NCBI RefSeq assembly: GCF_002865645.1
Contig: NW_020194627.1
Coordinates: 620,001-684,000 of the forward strand
DNA: 64,000 bases
Source of the DNA: Hyaloscypha bicolor E
Taxonomy: Eukaryota > Ascomycota > Leotiomycetes > Helotiales > Hyaloscyphaceae
Reading direction: 5' to 3'
In this document: positions 24,411 through 35,899 of the stretch, piece by piece
Layout of the letters: each line of letters opens with the position of its first letter
Position numbering within the stretch: position 1 is the first letter of the stretch
Made by a program: the position numbers and the translations under genes
The notes under the pieces: generated by a model
Database searches by the model: none
Told to the model about the DNA's origin: nothing
Seen by the model: only the letters and a program-made list of their open reading frames with translations

Positions 24411-25757
24411 CTTAGTATTATTATAAATATAAGATATTTAATATTTTATTAGTATTTTATAATATTAATTCTTTTATTATCTAGAATAATTATTTAAAAT
24501 AATTTATAATTATATACTAAAATAGATTTCTTTTTATAGGATTTTTATATAATTCTAAAATAATTAAAAACTATTATTTAATATTATTTTTAATTAAAAT
24601 AAATAATATGGTTTTTTTTTCTTTAATAATTCTATAATTAAGAATTTTAGAGATTTTTTCTAAAGACTTAAACTTAAATTTATTTCTAATTTATTTTTTA
24701 TAATAATAATAATATTATTAATATAAATAAAAAGCTTAATATTTTAATTTATATATATATATAAATATAAGTTAGCTAAATTTAATATAAAACTCTAATC
24801 TTTTATTTCTTAATAAATTAATTAATTCTAGTTCCAAATAGTTTATTTTAGTTTATATAAGCTTTATAGTATCTGTTATATAATACTAGTTATATAGTAC
24901 TACTATATATAACTTAGTATATAGTTAGTACTTTTAGCTAAATATATAGCTTTTAGCTTAATTTAAGCTTTTTATTATTATTATAATATTATTTTATTAT
25001 AATAGTATTTCAAATATAAATCCGTTCTTAATATTTATATTTTAAAAAAGCTTTAAATAAATCTTTTCCTTTAAATATAATTTTATGAGTATATTCTTAA
25101 TATTAAACTAATAATATTTCAAGTTTTCTTTAGTAATTATTATAAAAAAAGATTAAAATATATTTATTATTATTAGAATAAATACCTAGCTATAATTTTT
25201 GTATTTAATTTATATAAATTCTCATATAATTAGCCTTGTCTTATATTATTCGACTTTTTTATTAAAAGCAAATTTAATATTAAAATCATATTTATAATTA
25301 ACTAGATTAGCTTTTTCTAAATAAAGAACTTCTTTTTAAGAATTATTTTCTAATAACTAAATTATTTTATTTAAAATTACCTGCTTTTAGAACTTTTTAT
25401 ATTTAAGATTATTTATTGCTTTTTTATAAGATATTAGAATTAGAATTCTAGCCTTTACTTTTATTATAAGAATATAATTAAGAATCTCTTTTATAGTTAG
25501 CTAGTTATTTAAAAATATCTAGTTTTTATTTTAAAAATAAATAATTATAACTCGAATAATCTTTATTAAATACTTATTTTTCTTAGTATCTTTTTCTCTT
25601 TTTTACTTAAAATATCTAATAAAATATTAGTAAATTATATTTATATTTAATATAATACTTATATTTAATTAATTAATTAGTATATTTTCTAGAATATTTA
25701 AAATAAAATTATTAATTTTAATATTTATAGCTAATAATTATATAATTATCTTCTTAT
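24411..25757 (-). pseudogene. Copia element B, minus copy, reverse transcriptase segment
   Basis: Reverse complement of about 14700-15800 of the plus copy. The catalytic YVDD box, mutated, is near 24697-24735. It continues the B frame from the other side of A2 (33951 onward) towards 16946. The sequence is AT-rich with many stops. Confidence 0.8.
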
Positions 25758-26063
25758 TATTAGTTTACTAGTAATATATAATACTATTATATAAGTTATA
25801 GAATACTATTTATATATAATTAGTAAAGTTATTCTTTAGAAATAGAAATTATAATATTATAGTATTAATATATAATTCCTAAATTTACTAAGCCTAAAAG
25901 GATCTAGTTTATTAGTCGAATTACTAATAAAATACGAGATTATATAATTATATTTCGTATTCTATATCTTATATCTTATATTCTATTACCTATATCCTAT
26001 TACCTATATCTCATATCCCGTATTCTATATCTCGTAATTTCTAAAAAAATAGCTATACTAATA
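25758..26063. repeat. LTR of A2, low-coordinate side (306 bp)
   Basis: Starts TATTAG and ends CTAATA, matching the A1 and A3 LTRs. Preceded by CTTAT. Confidence 0.95.
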
Positions 26064-29000
26064 CTAGAAACTCTCTAAAAACGCAAAAAATAGTATTTCT
26101 CTCTAATTATATATAAATTCCCTAATCTGGCCTAATATCAGATTTCCAAATATTCTATATATCTATATTATTTCTGAAGTTTTAGTTATATACTAAAGGC
26201 TATAGCCTTTTATATATAACTTCTTCTCTTATAATATCCTTTTATTTTATATATCTATTTTTTGTCTTATCTATATTTAATCTATTTCTTTTTATCTAAT
26301 TATATAATATTTATATTAATTAGATACTTAAGGATATTTATTAGCTTCGATTTTATTATAGAATTAGTAGGATTTAATTCTTCCTTAATTTATTTGACTT
26401 CTATAACCTTTTATTATTTATATATCTAGTAAAGATATATTATATTAATTATTAGATACTTTTCTCGAATAGTTCCTAATTTAATAAGGTATTTATATAA
26501 TAACTTCAAATCTATATAAACTACTAGTAGTAGTTTTATTTCTAGTATTCTATTAATTATAGATTTGACTAAAGCACCTATATTAAAGCCGTAAGTTATA
26601 CTATAGAGTTCTAAAGCTAGAATACTTCTAATAACTCTCTTATATTTAGTAGAGAACTAGTAAATAATATTAGTATATCTAGTTCTATTTACTAGAACTA
26701 GAATATATTTGATTTAAAAAAAGAAATCTCTATTATTTATAAATAAAGTATTTATAAAAATAATTAAATATAAGAACTTCTTTACTAGCTTTATAAATCT
26801 TAGTCTTCTAGTAATATTCTTAATTTACTATTAAATATATTTATTAAGTGCCTTTATATTAGTTTCCGAGAGTTTAATAGCTTAAGTAGTAATTAATAAG
26901 TTATATAAAGCTTCTAGTTAATAGACTAATATAATATATACTTTTCTAGTATATTAGATAATATATTAGATCTTAATAGAAAGATCTTAATAAATAGTAC
27001 CTCTACTACTTATAGTAGTAGTATTTTTTATAGAAATAATTCGAAGGTTTTTATACTAGTATTCCTATATAAGAGTAATTCTAGTAGTATTTATATAAAT
27101 AATACTTCTATTAAACTTGAGATTATAATTAATAATAAGGTATTTATATTTCTTAACTAAGAACTTAGTCTTATAAAACTTTAGTTACTTTGCCTTTATA
27201 AAATTATTAGTTCTAATAAATAGAATATTATTAGTTTAAAGGCTAATAATTCCGAAGGATTACTTACTATAAAAGAAATAAGAGTTATAAGTTAATTATT
27301 TTATAGAAAGCTTATTAATATAATAGAAATAGTAAGTCTTAAACTAGTAGTTTCTAGCTTCCGGTATATTATATAATAGTTTTATAACCTTTAGAACCAA
27401 ATTATTATTTAGATTTAGCTTTCTAGTAAGCTCTCAAAATAAGTTAATATAAAAATTATAGTTAAGTAAAATTATTAATTAGATATAAGTTTATAAGATA
27501 TTATATAAATATAGTTCTATAGTATCTATTATTATAGTAGTAATATTAAGGATAATTCTCTAACTAATATATTAAATACTAGGTAATTATATTAATATTA
27601 TATATTTCTTATTATTATTATAAGCCTAAATAACTAGTCTTGATTTCTTAAACTCTTTTTCTATATTCTTATTCTTGATTTTATTAATAAATCGGGAGTT
27701 AAAAATATATATCTCTTTTAGTACCTGAGATCTGGAAGTAACCTTAAATATACTCTTTTCTAGGAGGCTAGTAACTTTAACTTAACAGGAATTTTTATAT
27801 AAGTTATTATCCTATAGAAATACTATAATATCCGGGTTCTTATAAGAATATCCTCTGCTATACTTTAGTAAAATAGCAGGAATAGCAGGAGAAATCATAT
27901 CTGTATTACTTTTAATATTACTATAGAGTTCGGAAATAGGTTTAAGTTTGGGGCTATTAGTAATAACCTTAATATCCCCTATATAAAAGGGCTTTATAAA
28001 GGTTAAGTAAAAGGCAGTATTACTATATAGTAAAGCTAGTATATAGCTCTTCCTATTAATAGCTACTAGCTTATATAGTCTATTTTAATTATTAGATTAA
28101 CTAGTATTTCTTTTATATTATATAAAAATGTCCGAATTTAAAGAAAGTTTATAGATATTAGTAATACTAGAACTATTTCGAGTATTTAGGGCATTTATAA
28201 TCTAATATCTAGCTCGAAGCTTCTGAATTTCTACTATTACTTTTTTAAATACTACTAATTACTATAATATAGTTAGTAATAAGGTATTATATTCGGTTAT
28301 TTAAAGTAAAGTACTATAAACTAAGAGAATTAGGATAATACTATTAGGTCTAGTAAAATTATTAATAGCCTTAAAAGCTATTTAGAATATAGTATCCTTA
28401 TTAATTCTATTAATTTTGGCTATAATAATAAAGTAAATATATTAAATCGGGCTATAATAATATTCTATAATTCTGATAGAATTATAAGCTTCTATAGAAA
28501 TAATTTTAACTTTAGTTCCTATAGTATTTATAAGCTAAGCAAACTTCTTACTAGTAAACTATATTCTAATATCTACTATAATCTAATTAAAAGGGCCTAA
28601 ATAGATATTAATCTAATTCTATTTTAGGGTATTCCAAGTATATAATATACTAATATTTTAAAACTATTAGCTAGCTTAATATTAAATGCCTTTATTAATA
28701 ATATAGAATATAAGCTTACTAGAAATATAGAAAATATTAATAATAATAAAGTAGTTAAAGCTAATATTATTTCTTAAGTTAAACTTGAATTATTTTAGTA
28801 ATTGTCCGAATTTCTAGTATTACTTATAATACTTTATAAAATACTTAAAGGCTTCTATATTAATATTATAGCCTGCTTATTCTAGTATATTTCGGAGCTT
28901 ACTAATAGATAAATAACTAAAATAGTAATATAGATATTATAATTTGATTTTTATAAGAAAGCAGGAATTATAAATAAAGAATTCAGAAATAAAGCTTTAT

Positions 29001-31901
29001 AGAATAGTATTCCAAAATAGGAAAGAGTATTTAAAATATTATATTATAAATATAAAATATTTATTAGAAATAATAAAATAATTAATAAGATTATTAAAAT
29101 AGACTCTTAGCTTATTTATATTAGCTAAGCTAAGTAGAAATAAAGTCTTTATAAATATAATATAGAATTATATTTATTTAATTAGTATTCTTATTATTAT
29201 AAATCTAATAAATAATATAGATCTAATACTAAACTAGATATTAACTTAATTTTTAGTAGTTTTATTAAGTTAGAAGCTATTATTAGTTTGCTATAAAGCT
29301 TAGAATTAGTTAGAACTAGTAATTGAGAATCTAAAGGCTCTAGTATTAATTATAATTTTATAAAAGTAATAAGTATTATATCTTAATATATTATTAATTA
29401 TAAATATCTAAATATCTTTTATTTATTTAATAGGCTTTAAGATATAGTTTTTGCCTATTATCTAATATATAAGAGAAAGAAATATAAGGTTATTTATAAG
29501 AGTATTAGTTATAGAAATAGTAGAAATAGAAGCTATAGAAGTAGCTAAAAAGCTTTTAATAGAAGTAAAGTAGAAATTAGAATAATATTTCTCTCTTTTA
29601 TTCGTTTTTACTAATAAGGTTTTAAAAGTATTATTTACTAGTTTATTCTTATTATTCTTATTATTCTCTTCTTTTTCGAATTTAGTAATATACTATATAT
29701 AAGTATTACTAAGGCATTTATTAAAATTATAGGTATTTTGGGATCTAAATTAGTAAATATTTCTATTCTTAAATTAAGCCTTTTTAGCTTTTTATTTCTT
29801 TAGTATATACTTTTATAAGTAGTATTTAGGTCTCTTATATATAAAATATAACTTCGGAGTATAATTATTATAATTACAGGGCTTAAAGTAGTTATTATAG
29901 GTTCTAAAGTTATGGCTAGGTCCGTATTAATAATTTCCAAATAAATAGTAATTTGGAAGATTTTAAGAATAGTATTATTAATTAGTAAAATAGGTTTCGG
30001 TAGTAATTTATTACTTCTTCTTATAAGTAGTAATAGATAATTAGAGCTTATTAATAAGCTAGCCGAGATTATTAGAAGAGTCTAAAACTATATATTAGTA
30101 TACTAGTAAGCCTTAATAGGAAGTAATAATTTTATTATATAGGAATTTGGTAGTTTATAAGGCAGGAATAAGGCCATATTATAATTTATATAGGTTATTA
30201 ATTAGTATTTAGATAAGCTTAAATATTGTCTTTTTAGGATCTTTTATTATTATAGTTATTAAAGTAGTAGTATTCTATTTATCTAAATTTTAATAATAGT
30301 AACTAGGGCCTTTAAAGAAACTATAAATATTTATATAGGCTTCTTTATATATATATTAAGAGAGCTAGTTATTATAGAAGTAGTCTTATACTAGTTCCTT
30401 TAATATAATAGGAAAAGCTCTTACTAATACCTCTTCTAAGAACTCTATATATTAGTAGATATTAAGAAAGATAGCAAGTTTTTAATTAAAATTACTATTA
30501 GTTCTATTATATTTTTATATTTCGGTATATATCTTTACTATTTCTCTAATTAGCTTTATAATAAGAGAGCTAGCTAAAGGGCTATTTGGAAATAGTAGAG
30601 GTAATAGAAGTAGTAGAAATCCGTTATTACTAGCTTTCTATAGTCCGGTACTAGTAGAAGTAATTATAGATAATAAAGGAATATAAGTAATAATTAGTTT
30701 AATTTATTAATTTCTTATAATACTATTATTAAAAAATATATATAATAAGATAATAGGACTTATATTAAGATCTAATCTAATAATAATAATATTAGCTATA
30801 ATTTAGGTATATTATTCTTTTTCCTAAATAGTATTAACTAAAGATTATATAATAATAAGTCTCTTATTATTTTATTTAATATAAATACTACTATATTATA
30901 AAATAGCTTATAATTTATATAATATATATTAATCTAGATAATTAAATACTTTGAGATTAAAATTACTAAAATCCTTCTTAAATAATTCCCAGAAATAGTT
31001 ATTAGTTAACTTTTTTATCTTATATTAGAATAGTCTAATATTAAAGTAATTTAGAACTTCCTTATTACTATAGGTAATTAGATTAATATTATTTTTCTAT
31101 TTCTTTATTTATATATATCTGTCCTATAATTCTATTATATTAAATTTCTAGGATTAAGCTCTTTTTAATATATATATAATTTATAATAAAAAAGATTTAA
31201 AAATAAGATAGTTTATAATAAGTTTATAGAAAAGTTTAGTAGTAAAAATATCTAGAAAATATCTAGATACCTGATTTAAATATCTAATTAAAATACTAGA
31301 TATCCGGTAATTAAGATACTAGATATCTAATAAGGTATTAAAGTAAATATTTCACTTTTAAATATTTTATTTATAATAAGAAATTTAGGAAATAAAATAT
31401 TATAATTCCGGGAGAATCTAAAGCTTAAAGAACTCGATTTAATAATAAAATCGAAGTAGTAGTTAAAGAGCTTTAAAGATATATATAAGATATATATTCT
31501 AGAAAAATTATTCTATAAATACGGGTATTATATAAATAGAAAAAATAATTTCTAAAAAAGTAGTCTTGGGGCCAAAAGAAGTTAGTTTTAAAGAATAATA
31601 AATAGTTAAATAGATAGATAAATAGTTAAATGGCTAACTGCTTATTAATTAGTAAGAACTAGAATCTTCTTTCTTAGGCTACTAGATATTTTATAGAATT
31701 AACAAGTAATTTCTTCCTTTAATAAAGTAGTTATTAGTTCTTAGTAAAAACTAGCTATTCTTTCTCTTAGGCTACCGGATACTTTATAGAATTAATAAAT
31801 AATTCTTTTCTTTAATATAGACTAGTTTAATTTTGCTTAGGCTACTAGATATTTTAGCTTAAAAGATTCTATTCTCTAATCTATATATATAAACTAATTA
31901 G
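26064..31901 (-). pseudogene. A2 Copia polyprotein, RIP-mutated
   Basis: Compared with A3, the RNase H end (frame equivalent to LNPADFIIKLK) is near 26330-26560. The zinc-knuckle part of gag is near 29815-29880, and upstream gag runs to about 31100. The remaining 31100-31901 is the untranslated leader next to the LTR. Stops are dense in every frame. Differences between A2 and A3 are almost all C/T or G/A, as RIP predicts. Confidence 0.75.
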
Positions 31902-32186
31902 TATTAGTTTACTAGTAATATATAATACTATTATATAAGTTATAAAATACTATTTATATATAATTAGTAAAGTCATTTTTCAGAAATAGGAATTATAATA
32001 TTATAGTATTAATATATAATTCCTAAATCTATTAAGCCTAAAGAGATCTAGTCTACTAGTTAAGTTACTAATAGGATATAAAGTTATATAACTATATCTC
32101 GTATTTCATATTTTATATTCTATATTCTATTATTTATATTTTATTACTTATATCCTATATCTTATATCCCGTATCTCGTAACTCCC

Positions 32187-32420
32187 TATAATAGCAGGAA
32201 TAGAGTAATGAAATAAGGCTTAAAGATTAATGATTTCTAATGTTTTAAGAATTTAAAGCTAAGGAGGATAGGAGTAAGATATGGCAGTAAATAAGTAGGT
32301 ATAGCCAAGACTACTAAAACGCCGAGCTTTGGAAGCGAGCTTGGTTTGAACTATAGCTTGGAACCTTAGCTAAAACCAATCCCTTTGGCTAAAACTAATC
32401 ATATAATACCAGCCGTCACA
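32187..32420. repeat. LTR of the gag-only element, 3' side by coding direction
   Basis: 234 bp, about 90% identical to 33691-33924 by eye. Differences are mostly G-to-A relative to that copy, for example TATAATAGC for TGTGACGGC. Confidence 0.95.
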
Positions 32421-32529
32421 TTACCCCCCCCTCCAGAAAGCTCGTCTCGAGCACTAGTATAGGAAAAATAAAGGGAAAGCTAAAGCAAGTATAGTAAAAA
32501 TAATAGAATAAAGGAAAAGGACCCTATTC

Positions 32530-33456
32530 CCTAGTAATTAGCTTTGTCTAGTCTAGCCCCGGTAGAAGCTCGTAACCCTTTCCAGAATCGTTATTACTCT
32601 CTATACTAGAGTAATTGTCGTTTACTACGGCAATTATAACCCGTTTGCCAGAACCAGGAGTGCTTGCAGGTGGCCAGAGATAGTTCTTTACCTGGTGGCC
32701 ATAGGAACCGTACCTAAAGCACTGGCCAGATTTCTAGTAGTCTTAATAAACCGGTATAGACGTAAGAGTACTAATTATTAGTTCGCTAATATCTATGGGA
32801 TTACTAGTAATTCTGGGAGTGGTTTGGTACGGCGGAACGGCTATTTTTAACGAGAGCTACTAAACCGTATATAGGAAATCGGCGTAAACCCTGGGGAAAA
32901 TAAGCTATTAGGCTAGACGAGAACAAATTATTAAATTAAGGCCATTGCGAAAGCTAGAGATTTTATTAATATCTGGCTAGCTTTAACTATTTGCTTCGTA
33001 TAGGGTGTGTTCAAACTTGGTAATATAGGCAGGAAGGGAATCATTATCTTAGTAGAGGATATAGAGCTTGTCTTTAGCCTCTAATTACTTGTTTGGATTA
33101 TTATATACCCGTAAAAGCTAATCCAGGATCGTTTAGTAGTCCTATGACTAAGTATGCTTCGTATAGGAAAGCTATAGCAAAATCATGGATTTGACGGACG
33201 AATTAAGGTTCAGATAGACGTAGTAGAATTAAGCCGTGGCATCTCCAATTACCGTACCATTAATAGCTAGCTTTGCTTCAATTAACGGAAGCCAGGTATC
33301 GAATTTGTAGGTGCTTCTAGTAAACTTCTCAGGATCAGGGAGCTTTGGACGGGGCCGGGAAGCTTGGGTTTTCGCAAGAGCTACTCGGAGAGTGGCAATT
33401 TCAGCTCGTAGGCCATCGAACTCGCATTGAACCTGGGATTAGAGGGTAGGATTCAT
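32530..33456 (-). pseudogene. Gag protein of the gag-only element, RIP-damaged
   Basis: The frame opens with ATG at 33456 (MNPTL), has a coiled-coil-like stretch (EFDGLRAEIATLRVALA), then the capsid-like region (PDPEKFTRSTYKFDTWLPLI), and near the C-terminus a zinc knuckle read as CFRYGSYGHQVKNY. In a CX2CX4HX4C knuckle the two Tyr positions should be Cys. TGC-to-TAC is a G-to-A change on this strand, so RIP explains both losses. About a dozen stops interrupt the frame, mainly TAG at Gln or Trp positions. This resembles gag of Gypsy-type fungal and plant elements. It would form the particle that packages element RNA. The end is uncertain, at 32546 or 32530. Confidence 0.85.
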
Positions 33457-33519
33457 TCTCAAGGGAATGTCGGTAAAGTTGGTGCTAAAAAATCGTAAAA
33501 ATAGGGGTGCCGGACAGAT

Positions 33520-33640
33520 AGAATGGGTACTTGGGAACGGTATAGTGCTCTACCAAGCCAGACAGACAGAGGGTATTGGGAGCGGTGCTCCACTAATCAG
33601 ACAGACAGACGGAACAATGACAGACAGATAGAAGGTTACA
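33520..33640. repeat. GACAGACA-rich leader with partial duplication
   Basis: CAGACAGACAGA runs occur three times between the 5' LTR and gag, with two similar intervening stretches (GTGCTCTACCAAGCCAGACA and GTGCTCCACTAATCAGACAG). It lies where packaging and dimerisation signals are usually found. Its function is unknown. Confidence 0.7.
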
Positions 33641-33690
33641 GGCTTTGCAATACTAATATCCGCTGCCGAGAATATAGGAGCTTTAAATAA

Positions 33691-33924
33691 TGTGACGGCA
33701 GGAACAGAGCAATGGAACGAGGCTCAAAGATTAATGATTTCTAATGTCTTAAGAATTTAAAGCTAAGGAGGACAGGAGTGAGGTATGGCAGTGGATAAGT
33801 AGGTATGGCCAAGACCACTGAAACGCCGAGCTTTGGAAGCGAGCTTGGTTTGAACTATAGCTTGGAACCTTAGCTAAAACCAACCCCTTTGGCTAAAACT
33901 AATCATGTAATACTAGCCATTATA
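33691..33924. repeat. LTR of the gag-only element, 5' side by coding direction
   Basis: 234 bp starting TGTGACGGCAGG. The better preserved copy at this end, with the far tip changed to GCCATTATA. Confidence 0.95.
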
Positions 33925-33950
33925 CTCTTAAAGAAATAGCTATACTAATA

Positions 33951-35450
33951 CTTATATATAAATATTCGAGATATTAGTATTATTAAGGCTTAATTTATAT
34001 TATTAAGAATAGGAAATAAAATTGAGTTATTTTATAATCTAGTAATTAGCTATTTATAAAAATTAGGATTTTATTTATTATTATTCTATTTTTTATAAAT
34101 TATTAATTTAATATTATTATTTTTTATATTTGCCTTTATAAAGCTTAAAATATTTATTAGGCTTTAATATAATAAAATAATTACCTATAAAATTAAACTT
34201 GGCTTTTTTATAAGTATTTTTATTAAAGAATTTTTTTTTTTTTTAGTTATCTAGCTACTTTTTATTTTATTATTATATTTAATATATTATAAAAACTATT
34301 TAGGCTTTATAATTTTAAGTTAATTATATTTTCTTTAATAAATTTATTAATTTATATAATATTATATTTAATTACTTATCTATATTCTAGAAAATATACT
34401 CGAAAATACTTTATAATTTTTTTCTTATATCTTATAAATATATCTACTTATTTAGAATTAATAAGCTTATTTTTATATTTATATTTATTTATAGATTTCT
34501 TGTTTTTATAAAAGAAGTATTTATATTTCTATATTCGAATATAATTAATTCTTGGCTTCTTTTTAGAAAATACTTATTTAAAATAAATTCTTTTATTATT
34601 TAGCTTTAGCTTATTATATATATAATTCCGAATATAATAATTTATTTTAGCTATTTTATTTTAGAACTCTAATAATAAGTTTACTTTTTCTAATAAAATA
34701 TATATATATTATTTTCTATAATTTATATATTTCTTTTAGCAAATTTATTTTAATATAATAATATTATTATTATATTTTATAGTTTCATACCTTTATAGGT
34801 CTTTTAATCTTATATTACCTTAAATAATTTCGAGATATTATTTAATTATATTTCCTTAACTAGTTTCTTTATTTTATATTTAATATTAAGCTTTTAAGTT
34901 TATAATTATTATATAACTACCTGTTTTAATTTTATTAGTAAAATCTATTTCTTTTATATTATATTATTAAAAATTAAAAGAAAGTAATTATAGCTATTAA
35001 TAAAAGTCGAGAACAGGCCTATTATATTAAATTAAATTAGAACTAAGATTATAGTCTTTTATAAATTAAGTATTTTCGGGATCTTGTTTTTTATTTTTAT
35101 TAGAAAATAAATCTTATAAAGCCTAATATTATATAAGATCTGGATTACTTTATTAAGAATTATAATTTTATAAAAATAATATAGTTTATTTAGTCTAAAA
35201 TAACTAAATCTTCTCTATATAACCTTATATTTAATAATAATTACTATTTTTATTAAAATCTAATATAAATAAATAATTAAGAAATTAAATCTTTTCTTTT
35301 TTCTTTAATATTCTTATTTCTAACTTCTTTATTATTTGGCTTTATAATTAGTTATTTATAAGAATTAATATCTTATATATTAATTTTAATTAATATAAAT
35401 ATAACTTACTTCTTTTTTTCTAATATTATATAAAAAATAAAATAAAGTTT
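33951..35450 (-). pseudogene. Copia element B, minus copy, integrase region
   Basis: Reverse complement of about 13255-14720 of the plus copy. It continues the B minus copy between A2 and C. AT-rich, with stops in all frames. Ends in AGTTT, the target duplication of C. Confidence 0.75.
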
Positions 35451-35621
35451 TAATATATATAAAGATTATAGAATAGGGAGTTATATTAAATAATAAAAGA
35501 ATTAATTAAACTAGCTAGAAAAGAGCTTAAGTAAAATATAAAGCTTTAGGAAGTGAGTATATAGATCCTGACTAAGTAAAGCAATTATACTAGTTCTAAT
35601 TCAGTAATTCTTACTATAATA
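35451..35621. repeat. LTR of C, 3' side by coding direction (171 bp)
   Basis: Starts TAATATATATAAAG and ends ACTATAATA on the plus strand. Matches 59256-59426 and, inverted, 60194-60365. Confidence 0.95.
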
Positions 35622-35834
35622 TACTTCCCAGAAAGGCATAATACTATATTCTACCTGTTTTACCTAATTAGAGAGCTTTGAAATAGCAAAATTTGTCTAA
35701 TATATAAGTTTTATAAAGCTATATTAATATTCCGATCTAAATAGGCTTAGTAAATATCATTTCCCCAGATTACCGAATTCCAGGAAATTCCTATATAAAC
35801 CTTTTCTTTTTACTAACTCCAGAGCCTCTAATTA

Positions 35835-35884
35835 AATACTCTTCTTTAATACTCTTCTTTAATACTCTTCTTTAATACTCTTCC
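35835..35884. repeat. 13-bp tandem repeat in C
   Basis: AATACTCTTCTTT repeated nearly four times, in the 3' region of C between RNase H and the LTR. Confidence 0.9.
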
Positions 35885-35899
35885 AGAAATCTCTTTCTA

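Larger units (their letters stand above)
32187..33924 (-). mobile_element. Gag-only LTR retrotransposon (1738 bp)
   Basis: Two 234-bp LTRs enclose 1270 bp that code for a gag protein and nothing else. The coding strand is minus. A polypurine tract (GGAGGGGGGGG on the minus strand, 32421-32434) adjoins the low-coordinate LTR, as expected for the 3' side. The flanking 5-mers CTCCC (32182-32186) and CTCTT (33925-33929) fit one target duplication changed by C-to-T mutation and one further change. LTR tips are TGTGACGGC at 33691 and GCCGTCACA at 32420. The other tips are RIP-changed (TATAATAGC, GCCATTATA). No protease, integrase or reverse transcriptase is present, so movement would have depended on another element. 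Confidence 0.9.
25758..33950 (-). mobile_element. Copia element A2, with a nested gag-only element
   Basis: Inserted in the minus copy of B with target duplication CTTAT (25753-25757 and 33951-33955). The 5.8-kb interior aligns with A3 throughout. On the minus strand the order is gag, protease, integrase, reverse transcriptase and RNase H, from high to low coordinate. RIP has placed frequent stops. Its high-coordinate LTR is split by a 1738-bp LTR element at 32187-33924. Confidence 0.9.
31902..33950. repeat. LTR of A2, high-coordinate side, split by an insertion
   Basis: LTR sequence is at 31902-32186 and resumes at 33930-33950 (AAAGAAATAGCTATACTAATA). The 1738-bp gag-only element plus a 5-bp duplication lie between. 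The insertion shows that the gag-only element arrived after A2. Confidence 0.9.
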
